Source: Desulfarculaceae bacterium
GTDB lineage: Bacteria; Desulfobacterota; Desulfarculia; Desulfarculales; Desulfarculaceae
Length of the DNA: 64,000 nt
Reading direction: 5' to 3'
Assembly (NCBI GenBank): GCA_021737645.1
Contig: JAIPDO010000010.1
Location: 19,551 to 83,550, forward strand
The notes beneath the pieces are model-generated. The model saw only the letters and a list, made by a program, of their open reading frames with translations. It was not told the origin of the DNA and did not search any database. Position numbers and translations under genes: made by a program. Positions 39,132 to 47,312 of the stretch are shown in pieces; the stretch's first letter is position 1; every line of letters begins with the position of its first letter.

Positions 39132-39232
39132 TGATCGACTAACGACGACCGGGCCTGGATTTGAGCACAGCCCTCAAATTGTCTTCTTAGCATTAGCTGG
39201 TTAACATGCTTCTGGTATAGCCGGAGGGTGCA

Positions 39233-39775
39233 GTGAACCTTCACCGTATTCTGGAACGTATGAGTTCGGTGGCGAATAACGCCGCGGCTCGTACGGCCAT
39301 CTTCCTATTTATGGTCATGACGCTGATTGTCTGGGCCCAGATATTCTACCGCTTCATTTTGGGCGGCGGCATAGTCTGGGCGGAAGAAGTCGCCAAATTC
39401 CTGATGGTCTGGATGGCTTTGTTGGGGGCGGCGGTCCTCTATTATGAAGGGGGCCATATAGCGATCAACTTTTTAATTGCCCGCCGTCCCGGCCTCCGAT
39501 ACATCCATATGTTCCATGCACTCCTGGCCACCGCTCTTTTCGCCTTGTTGATTTATTATGGCATCAACTATGCCACCTTCGGCTTGAGATTGATATCGCC
39601 CGCCAGCGGAATACAAAAGTTCTGGCCTTACCTGGCCATTCCGGTCGGCGGCGGTTTTCTGTTATTTCAAAGTATGATCCGTTTTATTCAACTTGCGCTT
39701 GGTTATGACCAGGGCCACCCGCCCCAGGAGCACGCCTGCGATGAAGAGACAGCGGGAAAGGAGTCGGTCAGATGA
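39233..39775 (+). CDS. TRAP transporter small permease (DctQ)
   Basis: WAQIFYRFILGGGIVWAEEVAKFLMVWMALLGAA; four TM segments. Confidence 0.93.
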   Translation: MNLHRILERMSSVANNAAARTAIFLFMVMTLIVWAQIFYRFILGGGIVWAEEVAKFLMVWMALLGAAVLYYEGGHIAINFLIARRPGLRYIHMFHALLATALFALLIYYGINYATFGLRLISPASGIQKFWPYLAIPVGGGFLLFQSMIRFIQLALGYDQGHPPQEHACDEETAGKESVR

Positions 39776-41058
39776 CGGCCATAATCATGTTCAGCTTAAT
39801 GATTTTTCTGCTCTTGGCCGGATTGCCGGTGGCCATAATGCTGGGTGTTGTGTCCACCGCTTGGGTGATGGCGGCCGGCAGTTCCATAGAGATGATCGCC
39901 TCTCGCATGTATGCCGGCATAAACCTGTTCGTGCTCATGGCGATCCCCTTCTTCTGCCTGGCCGGCGAGATCATGAACCGCTGCGGCATAACCGACCGCT
40001 TGATCAAGTTCGTTGACTTCCTTATCGGCCGGGTGCGGGGAGGCTTGGCGCAAGCAAACATCTTCAGCAGCCTTTTGTTCGCAGGCATCACCGGCGCGGC
40101 CGTTGCCGATGTGTCTGCCCTGGGTTCGGTGTTTATCCCTGCCATGGAAAAACAGGGCTACACCCGCAGGTTTTCGGCCATGATCACCGCCGCCAGCTCT
40201 ATCATTGGGCCGATCATACCGCCCAGCATCATCGTGGTGGTCTACGGTGCGGTCACCGGGGTTTCGGTGGGAACGCTCTTTGCGGCCTGCATGATCCCGG
40301 GTGTGATTGTGGGACTTAGCATGAGCGCCTTTGTGGCGTTGATGGCACGCAAGCGGGGGTTCCCCAAGATCGAGGAGCCATTTGAACTGAAGGGCTTTGT
40401 CCTGTGCCTGAAAGATTCCATTTTGGCCCTGATCATGCCTTTGATAATCATCGGAGGAATCTTCTCCGGGGTGTTCACTCCCACGGAGGCGGCGGCGGTA
40501 TCGGTTTTTTACGCCTTGCTGATCGGGGCCGTGGTCTACCGCACCGTAACGGTCAACAGCGTAATAAAATCTACTTACAACGCCATGCGCACCTCGGCCA
40601 TGCTCTTTTTCATCATCGGCTTCGCCAACATCCTGGGTTGGGTCATCGCGCGGGTGCAGCTGCCCGAGGCGATCGCTAGCTTCATGCTTTCTTTGAGCAG
40701 CAATCCCACGATTCTGCTGCTGCTGGTCCTGGGGCTGTTGCTCTTCGTGGGCACCTGGCTGGAGATCACCGCCAGCTGCATCATCCTGGCTCCAATTCTT
40801 TCGCCGGTCATGGTGCAGGTCGGCATCCACCCGGTTCACTTCGCGGTGGTCATGATCGTTGCGCTAAACGTTGGGCTTATTACGCCGCCGCTGGGCGTGG
40901 CCCTCTTTGCTGCGGTGGGCGTGGGCCGAGTGCCCTTTGAAGAGTTGGTCAGAGAGCTGTGGCCATTTTTTATCCTCGACGTCTTAACGCTGCTGCTTTT
41001 GGTTTTCATCCCGGAGCTATCGTTGATGGTTCCGCGGGCGCTAGGGTTCATACAGTAG
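39772..41058 (+). CDS. TRAP transporter large permease (DctM)
   Basis: SSLLFAGITGAAVADVSALGSVFIPAMEKQGYTRRFSAMITAASSIIGPIIPPS; ATGA overlap with previous gene. Confidence 0.95.
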   Translation: MTAIIMFSLMIFLLLAGLPVAIMLGVVSTAWVMAAGSSIEMIASRMYAGINLFVLMAIPFFCLAGEIMNRCGITDRLIKFVDFLIGRVRGGLAQANIFSSLLFAGITGAAVADVSALGSVFIPAMEKQGYTRRFSAMITAASSIIGPIIPPSIIVVVYGAVTGVSVGTLFAACMIPGVIVGLSMSAFVALMARKRGFPKIEEPFELKGFVLCLKDSILALIMPLIIIGGIFSGVFTPTEAAAVSVFYALLIGAVVYRTVTVNSVIKSTYNAMRTSAMLFFIIGFANILGWVIARVQLPEAIASFMLSLSSNPTILLLLVLGLLLFVGTWLEITASCIILAPILSPVMVQVGIHPVHFAVVMIVALNVGLITPPLGVALFAAVGVGRVPFEELVRELWPFFILDVLTLLLLVFIPELSLMVPRALGFIQ

Positions 41059-41201
41059 ATGCTACCTTGCTGGCCTGGAGCGCCGGCCGCACAACTTCTG
41101 GCCATGGCCTGGGCGGACGGCGCGGGCAGGCGAGTACTTTAAAAATGGCGCAAGAGATTGACCGAACGTTTACATGGTCAAGCTGAAGGGAGATTTTATT
41201 C

Positions 41202-42080
41202 ATGTTCTACCCAGTAGAATTGCCCCAACCCAGCCCGGACAAGAAGCAAGCCGCCGCCCTGGTGGTGTTGAGTCCCGCCCAGTCCCGCCGTCTGGTCGCC
41301 AAAGGCGCCATTGCCAGCCCCATCTTCCAAAAGGCTTACAGGGATGGGATGGTCATCATCGGACGCGGGATCACCAACGCCTACGTGTGTGAGGAACTGT
41401 TCGGCATAACCATCGCCAACAAGGCCAACCAGACCGTGGGCCTTGTGGCCGGGGGGGCTACCAACAACGCCCTCACCCCTCCTCCCTGCACCTGGCATGT
41501 CGTCGACAAGGGCAAGGTGCTGGAGAACGCAGACTCCAACGTGGAGGTCGGCAAGTTCACCGAGGGCGATGTGGTGCTCAAGGGAGCCAACGCCATCGAC
41601 CATACCGGCCTGACCGGCACCTATGCCTCATCCCTGAAGTGCGGCACCATGGGGGCGATGTGGCCTTATCTCACGCCGAGGGGCGGCCAGTTCATCGTCC
41701 CAGTCAGCCTGGAGAAGATGGTGCCCTGCGTGATGACCGCCGCGCAACACAGCGGCGTTTATCATTTTGACAAGTCAACCGGATTACCCGCCAAGATCGT
41801 GCTTCTGCCGGAAGCCAAGGCCGTAACCGAGATCGAGGCCCTGGCGATATTATGCGGGGTGAAGGCTTATCAGATAGGTGCCGGCGGGGTCGCGGGCTCG
41901 GAGGGCTCAGTGCACCTGGCCATTGAAGGCGATGAGGACAAGGTGAACCTTGCGTTTGACTTGTGCGTCTCGCTGAAGAACGAGCCGCCGGTGGGCATGC
42001 CCGAGGTATCCCTGATTGGCGATCCGGCTGATTATCAGTTTGACTCGCAAACTCAATTGGGGTTGGGCAAAGGGGTGTAG
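41202..42080 (+). CDS. Protein of unknown function linked to TRAP cluster
   Basis: 292-aa ORF with SD-like aaggga upstream, same strand as the TRAP genes; no family recognised. Confidence 0.75.
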   Translation: MFYPVELPQPSPDKKQAAALVVLSPAQSRRLVAKGAIASPIFQKAYRDGMVIIGRGITNAYVCEELFGITIANKANQTVGLVAGGATNNALTPPPCTWHVVDKGKVLENADSNVEVGKFTEGDVVLKGANAIDHTGLTGTYASSLKCGTMGAMWPYLTPRGGQFIVPVSLEKMVPCVMTAAQHSGVYHFDKSTGLPAKIVLLPEAKAVTEIEALAILCGVKAYQIGAGGVAGSEGSVHLAIEGDEDKVNLAFDLCVSLKNEPPVGMPEVSLIGDPADYQFDSQTQLGLGKGV

Positions 42081-42129
42081 CAGGTTGGGCCGGGCCTCGG
42101 CCATGCTCTCCCAGACCGCGGAGTAGGAC

Positions 42130-42264
42130 TTGCCCCGATCCGGCAACGACCGTGTAAAGAGTCTGGAAAAGGGCCTCAGGCTGTTGCTTCTCCTTAGTGA
42201 GCAAGGCGAGGCGGTGAACCTCGACCAGATCACCCTGGCTTCGGGTCTCAAAAAAACCGCATCA
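42130..42264 (+). pseudogene. 5' remnant of an IclR-family regulator gene
   Basis: LPRSGNDRVKSLEKGLRLLLLLSEQGEAVNLDQITLASGLKKTAS matches an IclR N-terminal wHTH, then similarity stops abruptly. Confidence 0.65.
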
Positions 42265-42404
42265 GTTTTGACACCGGCTTTTTGGGGGTGTCGGAGATCT
42301 TCTTCGGCGGGGTGCTGTTGGTGAGGATCATCTTCCTGCCCAAGGGGATCGTGGGAAACTTCTCCGAATGGCTAAATAAGAAATTTGGCGTAGCAAGGAG
42401 TTGA
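42261..42404 (+). pseudogene. 3' remnant of a membrane permease gene, LivM-like
   Basis: Different frame: ISFDTGFLGVSEIFFGGVLLVRIIFLPKGIVGNFSEWLNKKFGVARS*, like a LivM C-terminus (..LLLVxIIFLPKGIVG..). Confidence 0.5.
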
Positions 42405-42406
42405 GC

Positions 42407-43585
42407 GTGAAAACCACTTTTTATGAAACGGATAAGTTGAGCACGTTTTTGGCGAGCAAAAAGACTCTGCTGGCCAAGGGGGTAATTTCCCAGGCGGGGG
42501 TGGAGGCCAAAAAGCTGGGGGCCAAGAAGGTCCTGGTGGTCACCGACGCCGGGGTGGTCAAGGCGGGCCTGACCGACAAGGTGCGCGACGCTCTGAGCGC
42601 CGAGGGCCTGGAGGTGGGGGTGTTCGACGGCATCCTGCCCGAGCCCCCGGCCAGGGTCATCGACCAGTGCGCCGGCGAGTTCCGGGCGGGCGGCTACGAC
42701 CTGTGCCTGGGCCTGGGGGGCGGCAGCTCCCTGGACTCGGCCAAGATCGTGTCCAACCTGGCGGTGAACCCCGGTTCGGTGCTGGACTACGTGGGAATCG
42801 ACATGGTGCCCAAAAAGGGCACGCCGCTGATCTTGGTGCCCACCACGGCGGGAACCGGCAGCGAGGCCACCCGGGTCATGGTGCTCACCGACGAGGCGGT
42901 GAACACCAAGAAGGTGGTGTTCAGCGACTACCTGCTGCCCGACGTTTCCATCCTGGACCCCGAGCTGACCTTGTCCGTGCCGCCCACGGTTACCGCCGAC
43001 ACCGGCATGGACGCCCTGGTGCACGCCATAGAAACCTACGTCGCGGTGAGCAGCACCCCCTACGCGGAGATCCTGGCCCTGCAGGCCATCGCCATGATCG
43101 CCAAGCATTTGCCCCAGGCCTATGCCAAGGGCAGCAACTTGTTGCCCCGCTACAACATGCTCTTGGCCGCCAACCTCTCCGGCTCGGCCTTTGCCAGCGG
43201 CGGTTTGGGCGCGGTGCACGGTTTGGCCTACGTCTTGGGCACCGAGTACCACATGGCCCACGGCCGCTCCAACGCCATCCTGCTGCCGCATGTGATGAAT
43301 TACAACCTGAGCGGCAACCTGGAGAAGTTCGCCAACATCGCCGAGGCCATGGGCGAAGACGTCACCGGCCTGTCGCCCTATGAGGCCGCCGCCCTTTCGG
43401 TGGAGGCGGTTTACTCGCTCATGGAGGCGGTGAACCTGTCGCCGCAGCTCACTGATTATGGGGTCAGCCGCGACGACCTGCCCAAGCTGGTGCAGGGCGG
43501 CATGGCCCAGGCCCGCCTGTTCGTACCCAATCCCCGGGACCTCACCGAGGCCGACGTGGAGCAGATATACGCCGCGGCCTTCTAG
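42407..43585 (+). CDS. Iron-containing alcohol dehydrogenase
   Basis: GTG start; GLGGGSSLDSAK, PTTAGTGSEATR, ALVHAIETYVA, GLGAVHGLAYVLGTEYHMAHGRSNAILLPHVMNYN. Confidence 0.95.
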   Translation: MKTTFYETDKLSTFLASKKTLLAKGVISQAGVEAKKLGAKKVLVVTDAGVVKAGLTDKVRDALSAEGLEVGVFDGILPEPPARVIDQCAGEFRAGGYDLCLGLGGGSSLDSAKIVSNLAVNPGSVLDYVGIDMVPKKGTPLILVPTTAGTGSEATRVMVLTDEAVNTKKVVFSDYLLPDVSILDPELTLSVPPTVTADTGMDALVHAIETYVAVSSTPYAEILALQAIAMIAKHLPQAYAKGSNLLPRYNMLLAANLSGSAFASGGLGAVHGLAYVLGTEYHMAHGRSNAILLPHVMNYNLSGNLEKFANIAEAMGEDVTGLSPYEAAALSVEAVYSLMEAVNLSPQLTDYGVSRDDLPKLVQGGMAQARLFVPNPRDLTEADVEQIYAAAF

Positions 43586-43605
43586 GGCCGATGTAAAAAC
43601 CAAAA

Positions 43606-43640
43606 GCGCGCCGTCCGGCTCGGGCGGCGCGCCTGTTTTT
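43606..43640 (+). terminator. Rho-independent terminator after Fe-ADH gene
   Basis: GCGCGCCG tccggctcggg CGGCGCGC followed by cTGTTTTT. Confidence 0.8.
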
Positions 43641-44115
43641 GGGGGGAGGGCGCTTAAATGGGGCTCATCAGCAGGCCTTGGTCAAACTCCAGGGACCAGC
43701 GTTGTTCCACGATCTGAACCTGGGGATTGCGCGACAGGGACTCCCGGTAGGCCTCTGAGGCGTAGAGCGTTTTCAACTCATTATGCTTTTTCCTGGCTAC
43801 CCCGGCCTTGGCCATAAGCCAAATGGCCAGATGGCTGGACCCTACTTTAGGTGACATGAAAACCACCTTACGCTATGAGGGCAAATAATCTCCAGGCCAA
43901 AAAGTTGAAGAACAGCCAACGGATTTGGGCTACTCCAGCCATGGCGTCATTTGGTCCAAGCCGGTCTGGCAGAACCAGAAAAATGAAGTGAGCTTCCACG
44001 GTCGCCTTTACGCCATGGATGTGCGTACTGAGGCCATTCTGCCTGATCGGCGAATTTACCGGCCCCTCACGGCTTTCAGGTCAAAATTTTAATCCTTTAC
44101 GGGTCCATCCTTACC

Positions 44116-44283
44116 GAGCGCCTTCTCTGCCAGCAAAGACTGCATCAGAGCCCCACCACTACAACGGAGTACTTGAGGACGCTCGGGTTAGAAGAGGTAA
44201 GGGGTGCCGTGGATAGCCTGGGACGCGGGCGAGCCAAGGTCATTGACTTCAAGGCCAGGTCCAAATCAATAAATCGGGCATGA
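44116..44283 (+). pseudogene. C-terminal remnant of a tyrosine recombinase/integrase
   Basis: ERLLCQQRLHQSPTTTTEYLRTLGLEEVRGAVDSLGRGRAKVIDFKARSKSINRA*, resembling the LGHxSPTTTxxYLxxL end of phage-type integrases; no start codon or N-terminal part. Confidence 0.6.
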
Positions 44284-44355
44284 TAGACCGATGATAACTG
44301 TAGCCAAACAAAAAAAGAGGGCACAGCCATGTGGCTGCACCCTCTTGATTTTATT

Positions 44356-44431
44356 TGGCAGTCCCAACGGGACTCGAACCCGTGTCTTCGGCGTGAGAGG
44401 CCGATATCCTAGACCACTAGACGATGGGACC
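44356..44431 (-). tRNA. tRNA-Glu (anticodon CTC), CCA encoded
   Basis: GGTCCCATCGTCTAGTGGTCTAGGATATCGGCCTCTCACGCCGAAGACACGGGTTCGAGTCCCGTTGGGACTGCCA folds as a cloverleaf. Confidence 0.95.
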
Positions 44432-44448
44432 TTGCACAAACATATTTA

Positions 44449-44522
44449 TGGCTGGCGGACCAGGATTCGAACCTGGATAGGCAGATCCAGAGTCTGCAGT
44501 CCTGCCGTTAGACGATCCGCCA
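44449..44522 (-). tRNA. tRNA-Gln (anticodon CTG), CCA encoded
   Basis: TGGCGGATCGTCTAACGGCAGGACTGCAGACTCTGGATCTGCCTATCCAGGTTCGAATCCTGGTCCGCCAGCCA; acceptor TGGCGGA/TCCGCCA, loop CTCTGGA. Confidence 0.95.
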
Positions 44523-44584
44523 GCAGGTACGCACTGATTTATAGCCTCAGGCTGGCGGCGTCAAGGTCTTTTTTACCAGAGTTC

Positions 44585-46003
44585 CTATTTTGCGGCTATA
44601 GCCAAGGCCCTATTTAATCTGGCCTTAACCAACTCGGCCCCCAGAATGCCCATGACCTCGAAAATACCGGGGCTGAAGGTGCGCCCGGTAAGGGCCACCC
44701 GTACCGGCTGGGCCACGCCGCCCAGTTTCAGGCCCAGTTCCTCGGCCAAGTCTCGGATGCCCAACTCCAATTCTTCGGGCCGGTCCACGCCCTTGGCCTC
44801 CACCATGGCCAGAACTCGCTCCAGCACCGGGACCTGATTCTGCCCCAGGAACTTTTTCACCGCTTTGGGGTCCATGACCGGTTCGTCCACCAGGTAGGGC
44901 TCGGCCCAGTCGGCCAACTCCACCAGGGTCTTGGCCCGGGGAGTCAACTCGGGCAGACAGCTAAGCAGCACTGCCTGGTCATATTCGGTGATGCCCCGCT
45001 GGGCCAGGAAAGGCGGCAAAAGCTCGGCCAGGCGGGCGGGGTCGCTTTCTTGAATATAGCGCTGGTTCAGGTGCAGCAGGCGGTCGGTGTCGAAAACCGC
45101 CGCGCTGCGGCCCACCGAGTTGAGCCCGAAGAACTCGATCAACTCCTGGCGGGAGAACATTTCCTGGTCGCCGTGGGACCAGCCCAGGCGGGCCAGGGCG
45201 TTGAGCATGGCCTCGGGCAGATAGCCCATCTCGCGGTAGTCCATCACCGCGGTGGCTCCGTGGCGCTTGGAGAGCTTGGTTTTGTCCTTGCCCAGGATCA
45301 TGGGCACATGGGCGAACTGGGGCAGTTCGGCGTCCAGGGCCTGGTAGAGCAAAATCTGACGCGTGGTGTTGTTCACATGGTCGTCGCCGCGAATCACATG
45401 GGTGATGTCCATGTCGATGTCGTCCACCACCACGGCTAGGTGATAGGTGGGCCAGCCATCGGACCGCAGGATGATCAGGTCGTCCAACTCCTTGTGATCA
45501 AAGGTGATAGGCCCCTTGACCAGGTCGTTAAAGGTGGTGCTGCCGGTTCGGGGGCCCTTGTAGCGCACCACCGCCCCCGGTGCGGGGCCCAGGTTCTTGT
45601 CCCGGCAGGCGCCGTCGTACATGGGTTTGCCGCCCACGGCCATGGCCGCCTCGCGCTTTTTGGTCAGCTCCTCGGGCGAACAGTGGCACCAATAAGCCCG
45701 GCCTTGCTCCAGCAACTGGTCGATGGCCTCGCGGTAACGCTCCAGTCGCTTGGTCTGGTAAAAGGGGCCTTCGTCATAGTCCAGGCCCAGCCAGTCCATG
45801 GCCGCCAAGATGCCCTCGACGTGCTCGTCCTTGGAGCGCTTGCGGTCGGTGTCTTCCAGGCGCAGGACGAATTCCCCGCCGTGGTGGCGGGCGAAAAGCC
45901 AGTTGAAAAGCGCGGTTCTGGCCCCTCCCAAGTGCAGGGCCCCGGTGGGCGATGGGGGGAAGCGGGTGCGCACCCGGGGGGTGTTGTCAATAACCTTGTC
46001 CAT
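44585..46003 (-). CDS. gltX: Glutamyl-tRNA synthetase
   Basis: VRTRFPPSPTGALHLGGARTALFNWLFAR, KLSKRHGATAVMDYREMGYLPEAMLN. Start at 46003 (MDKVIDNTP). Confidence 0.97.
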   Translation of the reverse strand: MDKVIDNTPRVRTRFPPSPTGALHLGGARTALFNWLFARHHGGEFVLRLEDTDRKRSKDEHVEGILAAMDWLGLDYDEGPFYQTKRLERYREAIDQLLEQGRAYWCHCSPEELTKKREAAMAVGGKPMYDGACRDKNLGPAPGAVVRYKGPRTGSTTFNDLVKGPITFDHKELDDLIILRSDGWPTYHLAVVVDDIDMDITHVIRGDDHVNNTTRQILLYQALDAELPQFAHVPMILGKDKTKLSKRHGATAVMDYREMGYLPEAMLNALARLGWSHGDQEMFSRQELIEFFGLNSVGRSAAVFDTDRLLHLNQRYIQESDPARLAELLPPFLAQRGITEYDQAVLLSCLPELTPRAKTLVELADWAEPYLVDEPVMDPKAVKKFLGQNQVPVLERVLAMVEAKGVDRPEELELGIRDLAEELGLKLGGVAQPVRVALTGRTFSPGIFEVMGILGAELVKARLNRALAIAAK

Positions 46004-46056
46004 GATTTCTTTCCCAGGGATACGCCCCGGCCAGGGGGCGCACGTGGTTAATGTAA

Positions 46057-46860
46057 TTACTTTATTATTAGCCCGGCGTAGGCGACCACTTGGTCGTTGT
46101 CGCCGGTTACCTGACCGCTGTGGGTGTAGGCCACCAACTCGGCGTCTTTGGCCCCTAGCTGCCGGGCCGCGGCCAGGGCCACGGTGGTGGGCAAAAAGCC
46201 GCACATGCTTATGCGCCGGGTGGCTACGGTGTTATACAGGCCCTGGGGATTAAGGGCCAGCACTTGCTCCAGGGCCAGATTGTCCTTGCCCTTGGCGCTT
46301 TGGGCGGATTCATAGTGGGTCATGTCCGTGCTGGCCATGATGAGCACCGGAGAGTCCATGGCCTTGATGGCCCCGGCCAGGTCGTGGCCCATTTGCTCGC
46401 ACTGCTCGTAGGTGAGCATGGACAGGCACAGGGGGGTGAGCAAGAGATCGGGCCGCAGCACCTGGAGAAAAGGCACCTGCACCTCCAGGGAGTGCTCGTA
46501 CTGATGGGCCAGGTCGTCCTCGCGCACCATGGCGTTGCGTGCAAGCAGTTCGCCGCCCAGCTCGGCGTCCAGCGGCACCTCGCCCAAGGGGGTGCGCCAG
46601 GAGCCACGGGTCATCACCGCGGCCTTCTCGCCCAGGCCCTGATGGTTGGGCCCCATGACCACCACCCGCCGGGGCACCTCCACCCGGCTGAGCACCTTGC
46701 CCACCACCGAGGCGGAGAACACATAGCCCGCATGGGGGCAGACCACGGCCAGGGCCGGTTGGGGCCGGGCCTTGGGGTCCAGGTATTGCCGGACGGTGGA
46801 TTCAAGTTCGTCGGGCTGGCCGGGATAGAAACGGCCGGCCACGGCGGGTGCGCGGGACAT
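46057..46860 (-). CDS. amrB: MEMO1-family protein (AmmeMemoRadiSam system protein B)
   Basis: AVAGRFYPGQPDELESTV, CPHAGYVFSASVVGKV, GPNHQGLG, STDMTHY. Confidence 0.92.
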   Translation of the reverse strand: MSRAPAVAGRFYPGQPDELESTVRQYLDPKARPQPALAVVCPHAGYVFSASVVGKVLSRVEVPRRVVVMGPNHQGLGEKAAVMTRGSWRTPLGEVPLDAELGGELLARNAMVREDDLAHQYEHSLEVQVPFLQVLRPDLLLTPLCLSMLTYEQCEQMGHDLAGAIKAMDSPVLIMASTDMTHYESAQSAKGKDNLALEQVLALNPQGLYNTVATRRISMCGFLPTTVALAAARQLGAKDAELVAYTHSGQVTGDNDQVVAYAGLIIK

Positions 46861-47312
46861 AGCAGGCCTCCTTGCGGCGGGGGCCGCCCCGGCTGGGGCG
46901 GTGGTTTATGCCTAATGGATAGCACACCCACGGCGCCTCCGCAACTGTTCGGTGGGCTAACTAGTCAAATTAACAAGCATCCTTCCTCGGCGTCTTCCTG
47001 CGGGAAAGGGCTTTGATTCCGGGCGCGCCTTGTGGCAAAATAATTTCTGTTCAAGCGGACACCCCCTTTTGCAGGGATAATCGGGGTATACTCGCCAGGT
47101 TAAGCGTTAAACTTAATCCTGTGGCTGATTGTGAGCCGAGGCATCCCTCATATATGTTAAAAATAACAAACGTATAGGGTGGCGGCAAAACTAGCGTTAT
47201 ACTCTTTGATGTGTCATATTTAGCACGCCCATAAAAGCGTGTTGTACGGTTTGACCACCAAGTCCTGTCAACTGTTTATAGGAGTTCTACGCCGAGGAAG
47301 TAGGAGTTTATT

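Noticed and set aside
43654-43866. 70-aa minus-strand ORF after the Fe-ADH terminator
   Set aside because: No recognisable family and it lies in a region that looks like decayed mobile DNA; not enough to call a gene.
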